64,000 bases of DNA from Bacillus mojavensis RO-H-1 = KCTC 3706 (GCF_000245335.1 NZ_JH600286.1:402210-466209); one strand, 5' to 3'; positions 16,960 through 26,229 are shown, counted from the first letter of the stretch. Program-made: numbers and translations. The notes: generated by a model not told the origin, from the letters alone.

Positions 16960-17592
16960 ATGATCGAAGAATTGGTTATGTCCTGGATAGAAGCATTTAA
17001 AAGCTTATCTTATTTCGGAATTTTTCTGGCGCTCTGTATTGAATTTATACCGGCTGAAATTGTCCTTCCGCTTGCGGGTTATTGGGTATCGAGAGGTGAC
17101 ATGACGCTTGCCGGCGCTGTTCTGGCAGGATCATTAGGAGGAGTCGCCGGTCCGCTCACCCTGTATTGGATCGGGCGTTATGGAGGCAGGCCGTTTCTTG
17201 AACGTTTCGGAAAGTATCTCTTTATCAAGCCTGAGGCTCTTGACAAATCGGATGAATTTTTTAAAAAACATGGCGGTTTTGTCGCTTTCAGCGGCCGCTT
17301 CCTGCCGGGGGTCCGCACCCTGATTTCCATACCGTGCGGCATCGCAAAAATGAATGTCTGGGTGTTTTCTCTTTACACATTTATCGCTATGCTGCCGATC
17401 ACATTTGTTTATGTATATCTCGGTGTGAAGCTCGGAGAAAATTGGAAAGACGTTGGCTCTATTCTAGACCAATATATGCTTCCGATCGGAATTGCCATTT
17501 TGATCTTGTTTGTTCTCTATTTAGTGATAAAGAAGAGGAAAAAACGAATGCAGTCTGAACATTTTTCAGTTTTTTTAAAAAATAAGCGTTGA
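16960..17592 (+). CDS. ykoX: DedA-family membrane protein YkoX
   Basis: The 210-aa DedA/SNARE-associated protein has the family landmarks E-F-I-P-A-E-I-V-L-P-L-A-G-Y, G-x-x-x-G-x-x-x-x-Y-W-I-G-R-Y-G-G, a F-x-K-H-G-G segment, and F-S-G-R-F-L-P-G-V-R-T-L-I-S-I-P. Four to five membrane helices and a basic C-terminal tail (K-K-R-K-K-R) follow. DedA proteins include undecaprenyl-phosphate and phospholipid flippases, so a lipid-carrier transport role is likely but not proven for this paralogue. I chose ATG 16960, which follows GGGAAGTGAAG, rather than the upstream ATG at 16924. The yybP-ykoY riboswitch begins right after the stop. Confidence 0.92.
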   Translation: MIEELVMSWIEAFKSLSYFGIFLALCIEFIPAEIVLPLAGYWVSRGDMTLAGAVLAGSLGGVAGPLTLYWIGRYGGRPFLERFGKYLFIKPEALDKSDEFFKKHGGFVAFSGRFLPGVRTLISIPCGIAKMNVWVFSLYTFIAMLPITFVYVYLGVKLGENWKDVGSILDQYMLPIGIAILILFVLYLVIKKRKKRMQSEHFSVFLKNKR

Positions 17593-17640
17593 CAAATAAG
17601 CTCGCTCCGCATATCATTGACTTATAATATGATATTTCTT

Positions 17641-17783
17641 GAAATCCCAAAGGGGAGTAGCGTCCGGAATGTTTCCGGAAACAAAGTCGTCATTTCATGG
17701 ATAGTGATATCCATCGGCTTTGTTGGCATGCCTGAATTCATGTCTAGCAAGACCTTTGCCTTATGTCGGCAAAGGTCTTTTTT
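17641..17783 (+). promoter_or_regulatory. yybP-ykoY manganese riboswitch with terminator
   Basis: The leader of ykoY carries the family core: AAAGGGGAGTAGCGTC near the 5' end and the matching 3' segment GGCATGCCTGAATTCATGTC. A terminator follows (AGACCTTTGCC 17750-17760 / GGCAAAGGTCT 17768-17778, then T's). Mn2+ binding in this class blocks the terminator and turns on the downstream exporter. Confidence 0.94.
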
Positions 17784-17849
17784 GCATGTCCGGCCGGCAT
17801 AAGATCGGATGAAGAGAAAGAAAACAACTTTTTTGGGAGGGTATCATTT

Positions 17850-18644
17850 ATGGATGCAGCATTATTATTGGAGTATGGTTGGGTTCTTCTCGTCTTGATC
17901 GGGCTGGAAGGTATTTTAGCCGCCGATAACGCTTTAGTGATGGCGGTTATGGTAAAACATCTGCCGGAGGAGCAAAGAAAGAAGGCATTGTTTTACGGGC
18001 TGGCAGGCGCCTTTGTTTTGAGATTTGGTTCTTTATTCGCTATTTCTTTTTTGGTCAATGTATGGCAGGTTCAAGCCATTGGCGCGCTCTACTTGCTGTA
18101 TATTGCAGCAAGCCACTTGCTCAAAAGATATGTATTTAAGAAAGAAGACAATCATAAGGTGACGAAGCAAAGCGGATTTTGGCCGACTGTATTAAAGGTT
18201 GAGCTGGCAGATATTGCTTTTGCTGTAGACTCCATCTTAGCAGCAGTCGCTCTGGCGGTTACGCTGCCTGGAACTTCACTTCCGAAGATCGGCGGACTTG
18301 ATGGAGGACAATTCCTCGTTATTTTGGCCGGAGGCATTATCGGGCTGGTGATTATGCGTTTTGCGGCTTCGATGTTTGTGAAGCTTTTAAAGGAACGTCC
18401 AAGCCTAGAAACAGCAGCTTTTGTAATTGTCGGATGGGTCGGGGTAAAGCTTGCTTTATATACACTCGCACATGATGACATAGCCATTGTTTCCTCGCAC
18501 TTTATTCATTCAGGGACATGGAAGCTGATTTTCTGGGTTGTCTTAGCGGCGATCGCAGTTAGCGGCTGGTTTATGTCAGGCTCAAAAAAACAGACGGAAG
18601 ACGCACAAAACGAACAAAATAACAGAAGCCAAGAAAGGGCTTAA
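17850..18644 (+). CDS. ykoY: TerC-family manganese exporter YkoY
   Basis: The 264-aa TerC-type integral membrane protein has about seven helices. It carries the conserved acidic pairs of the family: L-E-G-I-L-A-A-D-N-A-L-V-M in helix 1 and E-L-A-D-I-A-F-A-V-D-S-I-L-A in the middle. These Asp/Glu residues are the proposed metal path. Together with the Mn riboswitch this points to Mn2+ efflux, perhaps to load exported metalloenzymes. I chose ATG 17850 with GGGAGGGT upstream; the longer frame from 17763 runs through the riboswitch terminator. The C-terminal tail is hydrophilic. A strong terminator follows. Confidence 0.93.
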   Translation: MDAALLLEYGWVLLVLIGLEGILAADNALVMAVMVKHLPEEQRKKALFYGLAGAFVLRFGSLFAISFLVNVWQVQAIGALYLLYIAASHLLKRYVFKKEDNHKVTKQSGFWPTVLKVELADIAFAVDSILAAVALAVTLPGTSLPKIGGLDGGQFLVILAGGIIGLVIMRFAASMFVKLLKERPSLETAAFVIVGWVGVKLALYTLAHDDIAIVSSHFIHSGTWKLIFWVVLAAIAVSGWFMSGSKKQTEDAQNEQNNRSQERA

Positions 18645-18648
18645 TCAT

Positions 18649-18678
18649 AAAGACTCTGCTGAAAAGCAGAGTCTTTTC
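18649..18678 (+). terminator. Terminator of ykoY
   Basis: AAAGACTCTGCT / AGCAGAGTCTTTT stem with a 4-base loop and T run. Confidence 0.9.
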
Positions 18679-18750
18679 ATGTTTGAAGCGTTTTCACTGA
18701 CGAAATAAAATAACATTTTTATAACAGCTTTGTTACAAAAACCTCTAATA

Positions 18751-18781
18751 AAACCCCCAAAATTCTCTTTAAGGGCACGAA
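18751..18781 (+). promoter_or_regulatory. SigI-dependent promoter (autoregulation of sigI-rsgI)
   Basis: AAACCCCCAAAAT (C run 18754-18758) and CGAA (18778-18781), about 16 bases apart, match the SigI -35 and -10 elements and lie upstream of sigI itself. Confidence 0.8.
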
Positions 18782-18907
18782 ATCCTGTATAGTACGTGAG
18801 AATGTATTGTCACAATTGAGACATTGGAAATCAATATTTCTTTTTCTCCTTTGCGATTCCCTATCAAATTAGCTATCATTAATGAGTAGTTATAGGGAGG
18901 AACTGAG

Positions 18908-19663
18908 GTGAAACCAGTGCTTAGCCTTTTGTTTAAATTGGGAAAAAAGAAGCAAACGCTTGAAAAAGCTGTTGAAAGTATACAAAAAGGCAATAAAGAT
19001 CTGCAAAACGAGTTGATACAGCAGTATAAGCCATTTATCGCAAAGACGGTTTCATCCGTTTGTAAACGATATATAGATGAAAAAGACGATGAGTTTAGCA
19101 TCGGACTGATTGCATTTAACGAAGCTATTGAAAAATACTCACCTGAAAAAGGAAATTCGCTGCTCGCATTCGCAGAGCTTATTATAAAAAGAAAAGTTAT
19201 TGATTACATTAGAAAAGAAGCAAGAACCGCTCAAAATATTAATATGGATTTACAGGAGGGTGACGATCAGGAATCCTCACAAAGCTTGATTGAAGCCGAG
19301 CTTTCTATTGATGAATACCGCCGCCAAATAGAACAGGAACAGAGGCGTGAGGAAATCCTGTATTTTCAAAAGCAGCTTAAAGACTACGGTCTTTCATTTC
19401 AAGAGCTGCTTGAACATTCTCCAAAGCATGCAGACGCAAGGCAAAACGCTATAAAGGTGGCGCTCACCCTTGTAGAGCATGAAGAACTAGCTGCGATTCT
19501 TTATACGAAGAAACAGCTTCCTGTTAAACAGCTCGAACAGCTCGTTTCAGTAAGCAGAAAAACGATTGAGCGAAACAGAAAATATATCATTGCCATGTGC
19601 ATTATCATTACCGGTGATTATATTTATTTAAAAGATTATCTTAAAGGGGTGCTGCACTCATGA
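18908..19663 (+). CDS. sigI: RNA polymerase sigma factor SigI
   Basis: This heat- and wall-stress sigma factor has 251 aa. Region 2 is recognisable in F-S-I-G-L-I-A-F-N-E-A-I-E-K-Y-S-P-E-K-G-N-S-L-L (about residues 60-85) and K-R-K-V-I-D-Y-I-R-K-E; the C-terminal helix-turn-helix is L-E-Q-L-V-S-V-S-R-K-T-I-E-R-N-R-K-Y-I. The GTG at 18908 follows GGGAGGAACTGAG. Its stop overlaps the rsgI ATG (ATGA), the usual sigma/anti-sigma coupling. The promoter upstream matches SigI's own consensus. In 168 SigI controls wall-related genes such as mreBH and lytE. The frame is complete. Confidence 0.96.
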   Translation: MKPVLSLLFKLGKKKQTLEKAVESIQKGNKDLQNELIQQYKPFIAKTVSSVCKRYIDEKDDEFSIGLIAFNEAIEKYSPEKGNSLLAFAELIIKRKVIDYIRKEARTAQNINMDLQEGDDQESSQSLIEAELSIDEYRRQIEQEQRREEILYFQKQLKDYGLSFQELLEHSPKHADARQNAIKVALTLVEHEELAAILYTKKQLPVKQLEQLVSVSRKTIERNRKYIIAMCIIITGDYIYLKDYLKGVLHS

Positions 19664-20796
19664 GAAGAGGGATCATAGTCGAGAAAAATAAAAAATTCGT
19701 CACGTTGCTGACCCCTGACGGACAATTTTTAAAAGCCAAAAATGATCGCCAAACATATGAAATCGGAGAAGAAATCATGCTTCCGACTGAGACACGTATG
19801 GGCAGAAGGGCCAGCTTTTTTGATTTTTTAAGACTGCGCCCTTTCAAAATGGGGATTTTTACGATGACTGCTATTATGCTTTTTATTTTTATTATTCTCC
19901 CGTTTTCTCTAATGACAAGGCCTATGCGTATATGACAATTGATATCAATCCAAGCTTCGAAATGGCGTTAAACAGCGATTACGAAGTGATTGAACTGACG
20001 CCCCTCAATGATGACGGCAAGAAGGTTATCAGTGACATCGATGATTGGGAGGAGACTGATTTTAAAAAGGTGATAGACGATATTATTACGGATTGCAGCG
20101 AGCATGGATATGTAAAGGAATCGAAAGAAATATTGATTTCCACTGTTTATGAAAATACGGATGACAATACATATAAATCAGGAGTAAAAAAGCAGCTGAA
20201 TGATGTAACGGAAAAATATAAAACGACATACCGCATGGAATCCCTCGAAACCGATATGAAAACGAGAGAAAAAGCAAAAAAGGAAGGCGTATCAACAGGA
20301 AGTTACATAAAATCAAATGAAAAGAATAATGTGAAAGATCCAAACGAAGATTCTCAAAAATCCGGGGAAGAGGATCAAAAAAATACCGGCAGCGAGGAAG
20401 AAAACACGGATCTAACAGATGATCAAGACAGCAAACAAGGAGAAAATGAACAGCTGGATGATATGGACTCAGAGAAAGAAGATACAACAGACACGCAGAA
20501 TGACGATAGTGAACTGAATAAAGACGTAAAGGAATCAGATGAAAACACGAAAACTGAAAAAGATGGGGATACTGAGCAAACCCCTACACAAGATCCTCAA
20601 GATAACGGAAATGAAGAAGAAGACAATGGTGAACAGAATAGCAAGAATCAAAAAAAATTGGAATAACGGTGAAAAAGGAAAGGGTCATTCCTCATCTAAT
20701 CGGGATAATGCTTCTTACCACCGTAACCCAAATAGCTACAGCAGCAATAATAAATCAGCTCAAACTGAAGATTCGCCGAGTGCCCCCGGCGAATAG
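19660..20796 (+). pseudogene. rsgI: Anti-sigma-I factor RsgI; two compensating frameshifts here
   Basis: RsgI is a single-pass membrane protein. Its N-terminal ~60 residues (M-R-R-G-I-I-V-E-K-N-K-K-F-V-T-L-L-T-P-D) bind SigI, and a membrane helix follows at ~65-85. The outside part has a conserved region (Y-M-T-I-D-I-N-P-S-F-E-M-A-L-N) and then a very acidic, low-complexity tail (D/E/N/Q/K-rich, ~180-330). In this sequence the frame breaks after the helix at 19893-19895: C-C-G should be C-C-G-G, giving L-P-V-F-S-N-D-K-A-Y. It breaks again in the 8-A run at about 20649-20656, where 7 A's give N-W-N-N-G-E-K-G-K-G-H and the stop at 20796. The corrected length is about 378 aa. Both indels are probably errors. 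Confidence 0.9.
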
Positions 20797-20806
20797 AGTC
20801 CTGAGT

Positions 20807-21001
20807 TTATTTATTTGTGCCATTTAGCTGTGATTGTGCTTGCTGAACCAGACGCTTTGTCATTTCCCCGCCTACAGAGCCGTTTGCACGTGAAACTGTA
20901 TCAGAACCAAGGTTCACACCGAATTCTTGAGCCACTTCAAGTTTAAATTGGTCTAGTGCCTGCTCCACCCCTGGAACAACGAGTTTATTTCTGCTCGCCA
21001 T
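20807..21001 (-). CDS. sspD: Small acid-soluble spore protein SspD (alpha/beta type)
   Basis: The 64-aa SASP coats and protects spore DNA. The sequence shows both family signatures: the germination-protease site region ([10 protein letters not shown]) and the DNA-binding [12 protein letters not shown] near the C-terminus. The first residues, [15 protein letters not shown], fit SspD. ATG 21001 has AAAGGAGATG upstream. A SigG-like promoter precedes it, consistent with forespore expression. It is convergent with rsgI, and no strong terminator is visible in the 10 bases between them. Confidence 0.97.
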   Translation of the reverse strand: MASRNKLVVPGVEQALDQFKLEVAQEFGVNLGSDTVSRANGSVGGEMTKRLVQQAQSQLNGTNK

Positions 21002-21046
21002 CTTTTTTCATCTCCTTTTTCTCGTAAGAAATTCTTAACGCGTATT

Positions 21047-21076
21047 TAGTTTGAAATGTACGGGGTTTATTTATGC
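21047..21076 (-). promoter_or_regulatory. Probable SigG promoter of sspD
   Basis: On the minus strand GCATA (-35) and CAAACTA (-10) are separated by 18 bases, close to the SigG consensus, and lie about 45 bases before the start codon. Confidence 0.55.
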
Positions 21077-21096
21077 TGGCAATTGTTGTGGGGGAA

Positions 21097-21127
21097 TAAA
21101 AAACCCCCCGGCAATCTGCCGGGGTAC
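21097..21127 (-). terminator. Terminator of ykrK
   Basis: On the minus strand CCCCGGCAGA / TTGCCGGGG stem is followed by GGTTTTTTAT, directly after the ykrK stop. Confidence 0.85.
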
Positions 21128-21134
21128 ATCCTGA

Positions 21135-21836
21135 TTATAGGATGTCTGCGGTCATTTTGTTCGCGGTCGCCTGAATATGGAACGTCAAAATGGAGAGAAC
21201 TGTAATGGCAATAATCTGCCTGATTTTGACCCATTGAGCGTCACTCAGCTCTTCAAAATGGTGACGGATAAGGTCCGTTTCCTGTTCGACGATCTGCTGG
21301 AGATTTGAATCCTTCATGGAAGGAGTGTCTTGGTGATGAATGGCATGCAGCACATGCGCGCAGCTTTCGTAGTATGCTAACGGGCTGATGACATCATCAG
21401 ATCTGTCTGAGATGGTGTTAAAAGCAACTTTTAAGATAGCTCGTATGTGTTCAAAGTCATAAATGGATTTTAGGTCACGTACAATTAAAAGAATCACTGC
21501 CTGTTCAACTGAATACTTTTTACCCAGCTCAGGATGGCCAATGAGATCTTTGATATCGCGTTTCACCCAATTTTGAATCGCGGTTGACTTTAGCGACGTC
21601 AGCTCGCATAAATTGCCAAGCTCAACGATTTCGTTGGTAGACAGTCCGTATTCTTTTTTCTGTTTTTTTCGTTCATATCTTGTAAGAAATTCCGGAATCT
21701 GAAGATGGCTTGCAGCTTCTTCCGCTGGCATATTCGCTGATTTGACTAGTATGTCGAGCGGGCTAATGTCTCCCAGGCCTTTAAGGGAATAGAGCAGCCG
21801 TACCATCTCAATTCGAGTGAGTTTAAAAATATTCAT
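21135..21836 (-). CDS. ykrK: YkrK, DUF1836 regulator, repressor of htpX
   Basis: The 233-aa DUF1836-type protein has an N-terminal MerR-like helix-turn-helix region (Y-G-L-S-T-N-E-I-V-E-L-G-N-L-C-E-L-T, then I-Q-N-W-V-K-R-D-I-K-D, about residues 60-105). An all-helical effector part follows, with H-H-F-E-E-L-S-D-A-Q-W and a hydrophobic C-terminal helix. In strain 168 YkrK is reported to repress the divergent protease gene htpX together with Rok, which fits its position here. ATG 21836 follows GAGGTG. The intergenic space to htpX (about 170 bases) should hold its operator; I could not assign it. Confidence 0.87.
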   Translation of the reverse strand: MNIFKLTRIEMVRLLYSLKGLGDISPLDILVKSANMPAEEAASHLQIPEFLTRYERKKQKKEYGLSTNEIVELGNLCELTSLKSTAIQNWVKRDIKDLIGHPELGKKYSVEQAVILLIVRDLKSIYDFEHIRAILKVAFNTISDRSDDVISPLAYYESCAHVLHAIHHQDTPSMKDSNLQQIVEQETDLIRHHFEELSDAQWVKIRQIIAITVLSILTFHIQATANKMTADIL

Positions 21837-22007
21837 TGTTCACCTCTTCAAGACAATTTGACGCGGATATAATCTTTATGTATAAATGCACTATTAAAGC
21901 GTCAGCAATACATTAACATCATACGTCTAAATCCTTGCATTTTCAAACAGATGTTTTATAATTTAAATATACAAGTTCTTTTGATCTTAAAAATAACGGA
22001 GGTTATT

Positions 22008-22904
22008 ATGGCGAAAAGAATTTTTCTGTTTATTTTAACGAATATTTTGGTGCTTACAACAATCGGAATTGTTTTATCTGTCATAAGCTCTGTTACTGGA
22101 GTTGGGACGTACATTACAGCTGATGGCGGTATAAATCTTATTGCGCTTCTTGTATTCAGTTTAGTCGTCGGTTTTGTCGGTTCCTTTATGTCTCTTGCGA
22201 TGTCCAGATGGATGGCAAAAACAATGATGGGTGTCAGAGTGCTGAATCCGGAAAAACATACACTTAGCTATGAAGAGCAGCAATTGGTTGACCGTGTTTA
22301 TAAATTAAGCCGCTCTGCCGGCTTAACGAAGATGCCGGAGGTCGGAATTTACCGCTCATCTGAAGTGAACGCGTTTGCGACTGGCCCTTCAAAACGCCGC
22401 TCTCTTGTCGCTGTGTCGTCAGGTCTGCTTGACCAAATGGATGACGCTGCGGTTGAAGGCGTGCTTGCCCATGAGGTTGCGCATATTGCAAATGGTGATA
22501 TGGTGACAATGACACTTTTACAAGGAATTGTGAATACCTTTGTCGTCTTTTTATCACGTATCGCTGCATGGATCGCGAGCCGCTTTGTTAAGGAAGATCT
22601 TGCGCCGATTGTTCATTTTATCGCAATGATTGTGTTTCAGATTGTCTTTTCCATTCTCGGAAGCCTCGTTGTTTTTGCGTATTCACGCCACCGTGAATTC
22701 CATGCTGACCGGGGAGGAGCTGATCTTGCCGGCAAGGATAAGATGATTCATGCTCTTCGAACGCTTAAGAGCTATTCTTCCCGCATCATGGAAGAAGATC
22801 AGACAGCTGTCCAAACGCTAAAGATTAATGGCAAGAAGCGTTCATCGCTTTTCTCTACTCACCCTGATTTAGATGAAAGAATCAGACGGTTAGAAGCTAA
22901 ATAA
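22008..22904 (+). CDS. htpX: Membrane zinc metalloprotease HtpX
   Basis: The 298-aa M48B protease is involved in membrane-protein quality control. Two N-terminal helices (~5-28, ~38-60) are followed by the catalytic zinc site [13 protein letters not shown], further membrane segments (~165-225), and the third ligand region F-H-A-D-R-G-G-A-D. The C-terminal [13 protein letters not shown] is conserved. I chose ATG 22008, 7 bases after CGGAGGT; the longer frame at 21951 has no ribosome site. It is divergent from its repressor gene ykrK, and heat or membrane stress probably induces it. A terminator follows. Confidence 0.95.
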   Translation: MAKRIFLFILTNILVLTTIGIVLSVISSVTGVGTYITADGGINLIALLVFSLVVGFVGSFMSLAMSRWMAKTMMGVRVLNPEKHTLSYEEQQLVDRVYKLSRSAGLTKMPEVGIYRSSEVNAFATGPSKRRSLVAVSSGLLDQMDDAAVEGVLAHEVAHIANGDMVTMTLLQGIVNTFVVFLSRIAAWIASRFVKEDLAPIVHFIAMIVFQIVFSILGSLVVFAYSRHREFHADRGGADLAGKDKMIHALRTLKSYSSRIMEEDQTAVQTLKINGKKRSSLFSTHPDLDERIRRLEAK

Positions 22905-22918
22905 AACCAAAACATCCT

Positions 22919-22948
22919 TCCTCTGAGAACCCTCAGAGGTTTTTTTTC
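22919..22948 (+). terminator. Terminator of htpX
   Basis: CCTCTGAG / CTCAGAGG stem followed by TTTTTTTT. Confidence 0.9.
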
Positions 22949-23077
22949 TGTTTCACTTTGACTAAAATAATAAAAAATATGCAAGTTAAGAAAATGTTTC
23001 GCAAAAGCCTTTAAAAATGGAACTAATATCTTTAGAATAATTACCGTACTTTAAATGGAGAGGCAGAAGGATTTCAC

Positions 23078-24427
23078 ATGAGATTAAAGCTTGGAAAATT
23101 GATACAGGCATTATCTCCGGCCCAGCTGATTGCATTATATTATTTTCTCGCAGTAACTGTGGCCCTGATATTGCTGAGTCTGCCTGCTGCCCATAAGCAG
23201 GGAGCGGATTGGACCTTTATTGACGCACTTTTTACGGCTGTCAGTTCAGTCAGCGTCACGGGGCTGACGGTTGTTGATACAGCTGATACATTCAGCACTA
23301 CAGGCATTTTTATTTTGGCATTTGTTCTGCAATTTGGCGGAATCGGTATTATGACGCTCGGCACATTTATTTGGCTGATCATGGGAAAAAGAATAGGCCT
23401 TAAAGAACGGAAATTGATTATGGTAGACCAAAATCAATCCCAGTTTTCAGGAATTGTCAATTTAATGAAACAGGTTCTTTTCCTTATATTGTGGATTGAA
23501 TTTTTTGGAGGAATCATACTTGGCACTTATTTTCTAACCTACTATGATTCCTTTCAGGAAGCTTATTTACACGGGTTTTTTGCAAGTGTCAGTGCAACCA
23601 CAAATGGCGGGTTTGATATAACAGGAAATTCTATGGTTCCGTTCCGCCATGATTATTTTGTGCAGTTTATTACGATGCTTTTGATCATATTCGGAGCGAT
23701 TGGCTTTCCGGTGCTTGTCGAAGTAAAGGACTTCTTGTTTTCAAAGCATCGGAGATATCCGTTTACGCTTTTTACAAAAATCACGACGATTATGTTTGGC
23801 TCACTCGTAGTGTTTGGCGCCATCGGCATCTATGCGCTGGAAGCAAGCCACTCGTTTGCGGGAAAGGCTTGGCACGATATTTTGTTTCTCTCTTTGTTTC
23901 AATCAACAGCTACCCGAAGCGGAGGGCTTGCAACAATTGATATCAGCCAGCTGTCGGATCCCACGCTGTTTTTTATGTGTGCGCTGATGTTTATCGGTGC
24001 CTCACCAAGCTCAGTCGGAGGAGGCATAAGGACAACAACGTTTGCTTTGAACCTGCTTGCGCTGTTTCATTTTGCCCGCGGCAATAAAGCGGTAAAAGTA
24101 TTCAAACGGGAGCTGCACCCAGCAGATTTGATGAAGTCTCTTGTTGTCACAATGATGGCGATTTTGCTCGTTTTTGGAGCGACACTGATCCTTACGATAA
24201 CAGAGAAGCATTCTCTGCTGGAGCTCTTGTTTGAGGTATGTTCGGCCTTTGGAACGACCGGTCTGTCCCTCGGCATTACAGCTGATTTGAGCAACGTAGG
24301 AAAATGTGTCATTATGATCGTCATGTTTATCGGACGGATCGGAATATTGACCTTCCTTTATCTGATCGGAAGAAAAGAAATTGAAGCAAATTATCATTAT
24401 CCGAAGGAAAGGGTCATTATTGGATAA
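23078..24427 (+). CDS. ktrD: Potassium uptake channel subunit KtrD
   Basis: This 449-aa Trk/Ktr/HKT-family membrane subunit has four M1-P-M2 repeats. The selectivity-filter turns are visible: S-S-V-S-V-T-G-L-T-V-V-D (repeat 1), T-T-N-G-G-F-D (2), S-T-A-T-R-S-G-G-L (3) and F-G-T-T-G-L-S-L-G (4). It works with the cytosolic RCK ring protein KtrC, encoded elsewhere, as the low-affinity K+ system and in osmotic adaptation. ATG 23078 has GAGAGGCAGAAGG upstream. No c-di-AMP riboswitch is visible before it, unlike ktrAB. A terminator follows directly. In 168 it is the former ykrM. Confidence 0.95.
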   Translation: MRLKLGKLIQALSPAQLIALYYFLAVTVALILLSLPAAHKQGADWTFIDALFTAVSSVSVTGLTVVDTADTFSTTGIFILAFVLQFGGIGIMTLGTFIWLIMGKRIGLKERKLIMVDQNQSQFSGIVNLMKQVLFLILWIEFFGGIILGTYFLTYYDSFQEAYLHGFFASVSATTNGGFDITGNSMVPFRHDYFVQFITMLLIIFGAIGFPVLVEVKDFLFSKHRRYPFTLFTKITTIMFGSLVVFGAIGIYALEASHSFAGKAWHDILFLSLFQSTATRSGGLATIDISQLSDPTLFFMCALMFIGASPSSVGGGIRTTTFALNLLALFHFARGNKAVKVFKRELHPADLMKSLVVTMMAILLVFGATLILTITEKHSLLELLFEVCSAFGTTGLSLGITADLSNVGKCVIMIVMFIGRIGILTFLYLIGRKEIEANYHYPKERVIIG

Positions 24428-24430
24428 TTA

Positions 24431-24457
24431 AACACCGCATCTGGCGGTGTTTTTTAT
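24431..24457 (+). terminator. Terminator of ktrD
   Basis: ACACCGC / GCGGTGT stem followed by TTTTTATT. Confidence 0.88.
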
Positions 24458-24583
24458 TGCCAAAAAAAAGATGTGTGACCCGGCACCAGTTGGAGATCCT
24501 AACATAAACAGCTGCAGTTGATTAGCTGGTCTTGCATTTTCAAGCAGAAATAAAAATTTGAAAAACTGGCGAGGAGGATTTCT

Positions 24584-24739
24584 GTGAAACGTAAAGCTGA
24601 GGTCAATGAAGCCATAAAAAACAACAATACACCGACTGAGAGTATGGACAGAAATGCATATAAGACTCAATATCACGACGACCCGAATTTCCGTGGGGCC
24701 AATCGCAATTCCAAACAAGGTCAGCAAGGAGGCGCGTGA
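24584..24739 (+). CDS. Small hydrophilic protein, 51 aa
   Basis: A GTG-started frame lies 6 bases after GAGGAGG. The product is K-R-K-A-E-V-N-E-A-I-K-N-N-N-T-P-T-E-S-M-D-R-N-A-Y and so on, ending Q-G-Q-Q-G-G-A: very hydrophilic, Asn/Gln/Lys-rich, no membrane segment. The composition and the motif H-D-D-P-N-F-R-G-A-N resemble small Bacillus spore-associated proteins, but that is only an impression. It overlaps nothing and is followed after 2 bases by a second small gene, so the two form an operon. Strain 168 has small ykz genes here; I am not certain which name applies. Confidence 0.7.
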   Translation: MKRKAEVNEAIKNNNTPTESMDRNAYKTQYHDDPNFRGANRNSKQGQQGGA

Positions 24740-24741
24740 TC

Positions 24742-24912
24742 ATGAAAAAGAACCAGCATAGCAAAGATATGCAAAATCATAAAAAGCCGATGAATAAGAA
24801 GGTGCTTGAGGAAGAATTCTCAAGTGAGCTCGGGGATTACAACGCTGGGAAAATAATTGAAACTCTTGAAATAACAAAGCCGAAAAAGAAAAAAGAGAAA
24901 AAACAAAAATAA
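24742..24912 (+). CDS. Small Lys-rich protein, 56 aa
   Basis: The ATG frame starts 2 bases after the preceding stop; AAGGAGGCG inside the end of that gene is its ribosome site. The product, M-K-K-N-Q-H-S-K-D-M-Q-N-H-K-K-P-M-N-K-K, has a central acidic stretch (L-E-E-E-F-S-S-E-L-G-D-Y) and a poly-Lys/Glu tail. It is soluble, with no recognised domain; the basic tail may bind nucleic acid or the spore core. Translation is probably coupled to the upstream gene. It ends just before a bidirectional terminator shared with ykrP. No reliable name or function can be given. Confidence 0.7.
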   Translation: MKKNQHSKDMQNHKKPMNKKVLEEEFSSELGDYNAGKIIETLEITKPKKKKEKKQK

Positions 24913-24913
24913 A

Positions 24914-24952
24914 AAACACCTCTTAGGCGGAATGCCGCTTAAGAGGTGTTTG
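24914..24952. terminator. Bidirectional terminator between the small genes and ykrP
   Basis: AAACACCTCTTA(G)GCGG / CCGC(T)TAAGAGGTGTTT stem with A and T tracts on both sides. Confidence 0.88.
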
Positions 24953-24953
24953 T

Positions 24954-25976
24954 CTATTTTAAATAGGCATTTTTGCTGTTTCCTCTGACTAGCTGCAGCA
25001 AGCCTGTCATTCTCAGTTCAATGAACGGCTGAGCAACCGTTTTGACGAAATTGCTTGAGAGAATGGAGGTAAGGGCAGCAGTTAAGAGCAGCAGGATGAC
25101 TAAGTTTTGATAGTCGGTGAGTCCATCCTCAAGCCCGACCTGCCGGAGTGTTTTAATGATAAACCCGTGGAGCAGGTATACGTAAAATGTCCTTGTTCCC
25201 CACTTTGTAAAGAAATAGCGTTTTTGCGGAACAAGCGCTAAAAAGCTGAAGGTTGCCGCAAAGGCAAGTACATACCAGCTGATCCGGGAAAGACCGCTTG
25301 CCAAGGTGACATCGCCAAATGATGAGTACGGCTTAGAGCCGAACAGCCATGAATAGTCAAAGTCGACCCCCCAACAGATGACAAATACAGCAGCGAGCAC
25401 ACCGAGCGCAATCTGTTTGCCTCGTTTTGATCTTAGTAAATCAAAGTGATGTTTATTCAAATAAAACCCTACAAGGAACATCGGCAAGAATACAAATGTC
25501 CGGGAGAGGCTCAGTGTGCTGCTGACAAAGTCGAGATAGCCGATCAACACCGCGATTCCGCAGCTGACAAACAGCGCCCACTGCTTAGAAAGCTTTGAAA
25601 AAGGATAGAGCAGGATATTCCAGAAAAATAAGCTTACCAGAAACCATAATGACCATTGCGGATCAATCGGATTCATATTTGTCATGCTTTCGTCTTGAAT
25701 AATGTAATAAAAGACGGAATAGATGCTTTGGAAAATCAAATATGGAATAATCAGCTTAACCGCCAGCTTTTTCACATATCCGGCACGTTTAAAACCTTTG
25801 GCGAAATAACCGGATACAAGAATAAAGGCAGGCATGTGGAACGTGTAAATGAACTTATAGAGGTAGAGCATAAAATTGTTATCATGAATAAAAGATCGAA
25901 GAATATGACCGAATACAACAAGGAATATCAATAAAAATTTTGCATTGTCAAAATAACTGTCTCGCGATTTATTCAT
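24954..25976 (-). CDS. ykrP: Membrane acyltransferase, family 3, YkrP
   Basis: The 340-aa polytopic protein has about ten helices. The N-terminal [20 protein letters not shown] contains the key H of acyltransferase-3 enzymes, followed by [19 protein letters not shown]. These enzymes O-acylate sugars or other surface molecules; the acceptor here is unknown. The protein resembles the YfiQ/YkrP group of putative polysaccharide O-acetyltransferases. ATG 25976 has AGAGAAGGTGATG upstream. It is a single gene, convergent with the small genes and divergent from kinE. Confidence 0.87.
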   Translation of the reverse strand: MNKSRDSYFDNAKFLLIFLVVFGHILRSFIHDNNFMLYLYKFIYTFHMPAFILVSGYFAKGFKRAGYVKKLAVKLIIPYLIFQSIYSVFYYIIQDESMTNMNPIDPQWSLWFLVSLFFWNILLYPFSKLSKQWALFVSCGIAVLIGYLDFVSSTLSLSRTFVFLPMFLVGFYLNKHHFDLLRSKRGKQIALGVLAAVFVICWGVDFDYSWLFGSKPYSSFGDVTLASGLSRISWYVLAFAATFSFLALVPQKRYFFTKWGTRTFYVYLLHGFIIKTLRQVGLEDGLTDYQNLVILLLLTAALTSILSSNFVKTVAQPFIELRMTGLLQLVRGNSKNAYLK

Positions 25977-26229
25977 AGCATCACCTTCTCTTTAAATCAG
26001 TCACTAAAAGATTATTCCCTGTTGGTATTTATTTTAAAATAAAAGATCAAAAAGGATTTGAAAAAATGGCTGATTGTTAGGACGATGTAAAGTGACGGTA
26101 AGGATCGTTGAAAATGTCTTCTTTATGTAATGACGCTGAAATTTTCTGAAATGTATAGGGCGAATGAAGGAAGTTCATGCAATTTGTAGAAATATTGAGG
26201 GATAGGTTTTGAAGAAGGAGTGTTTACGC

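Noticed and set aside
20086..20487. 133-codon minus-strand frame opposite rsgI
   Set aside because: Antisense to the acidic low-complexity part of RsgI, which creates long open frames by composition.
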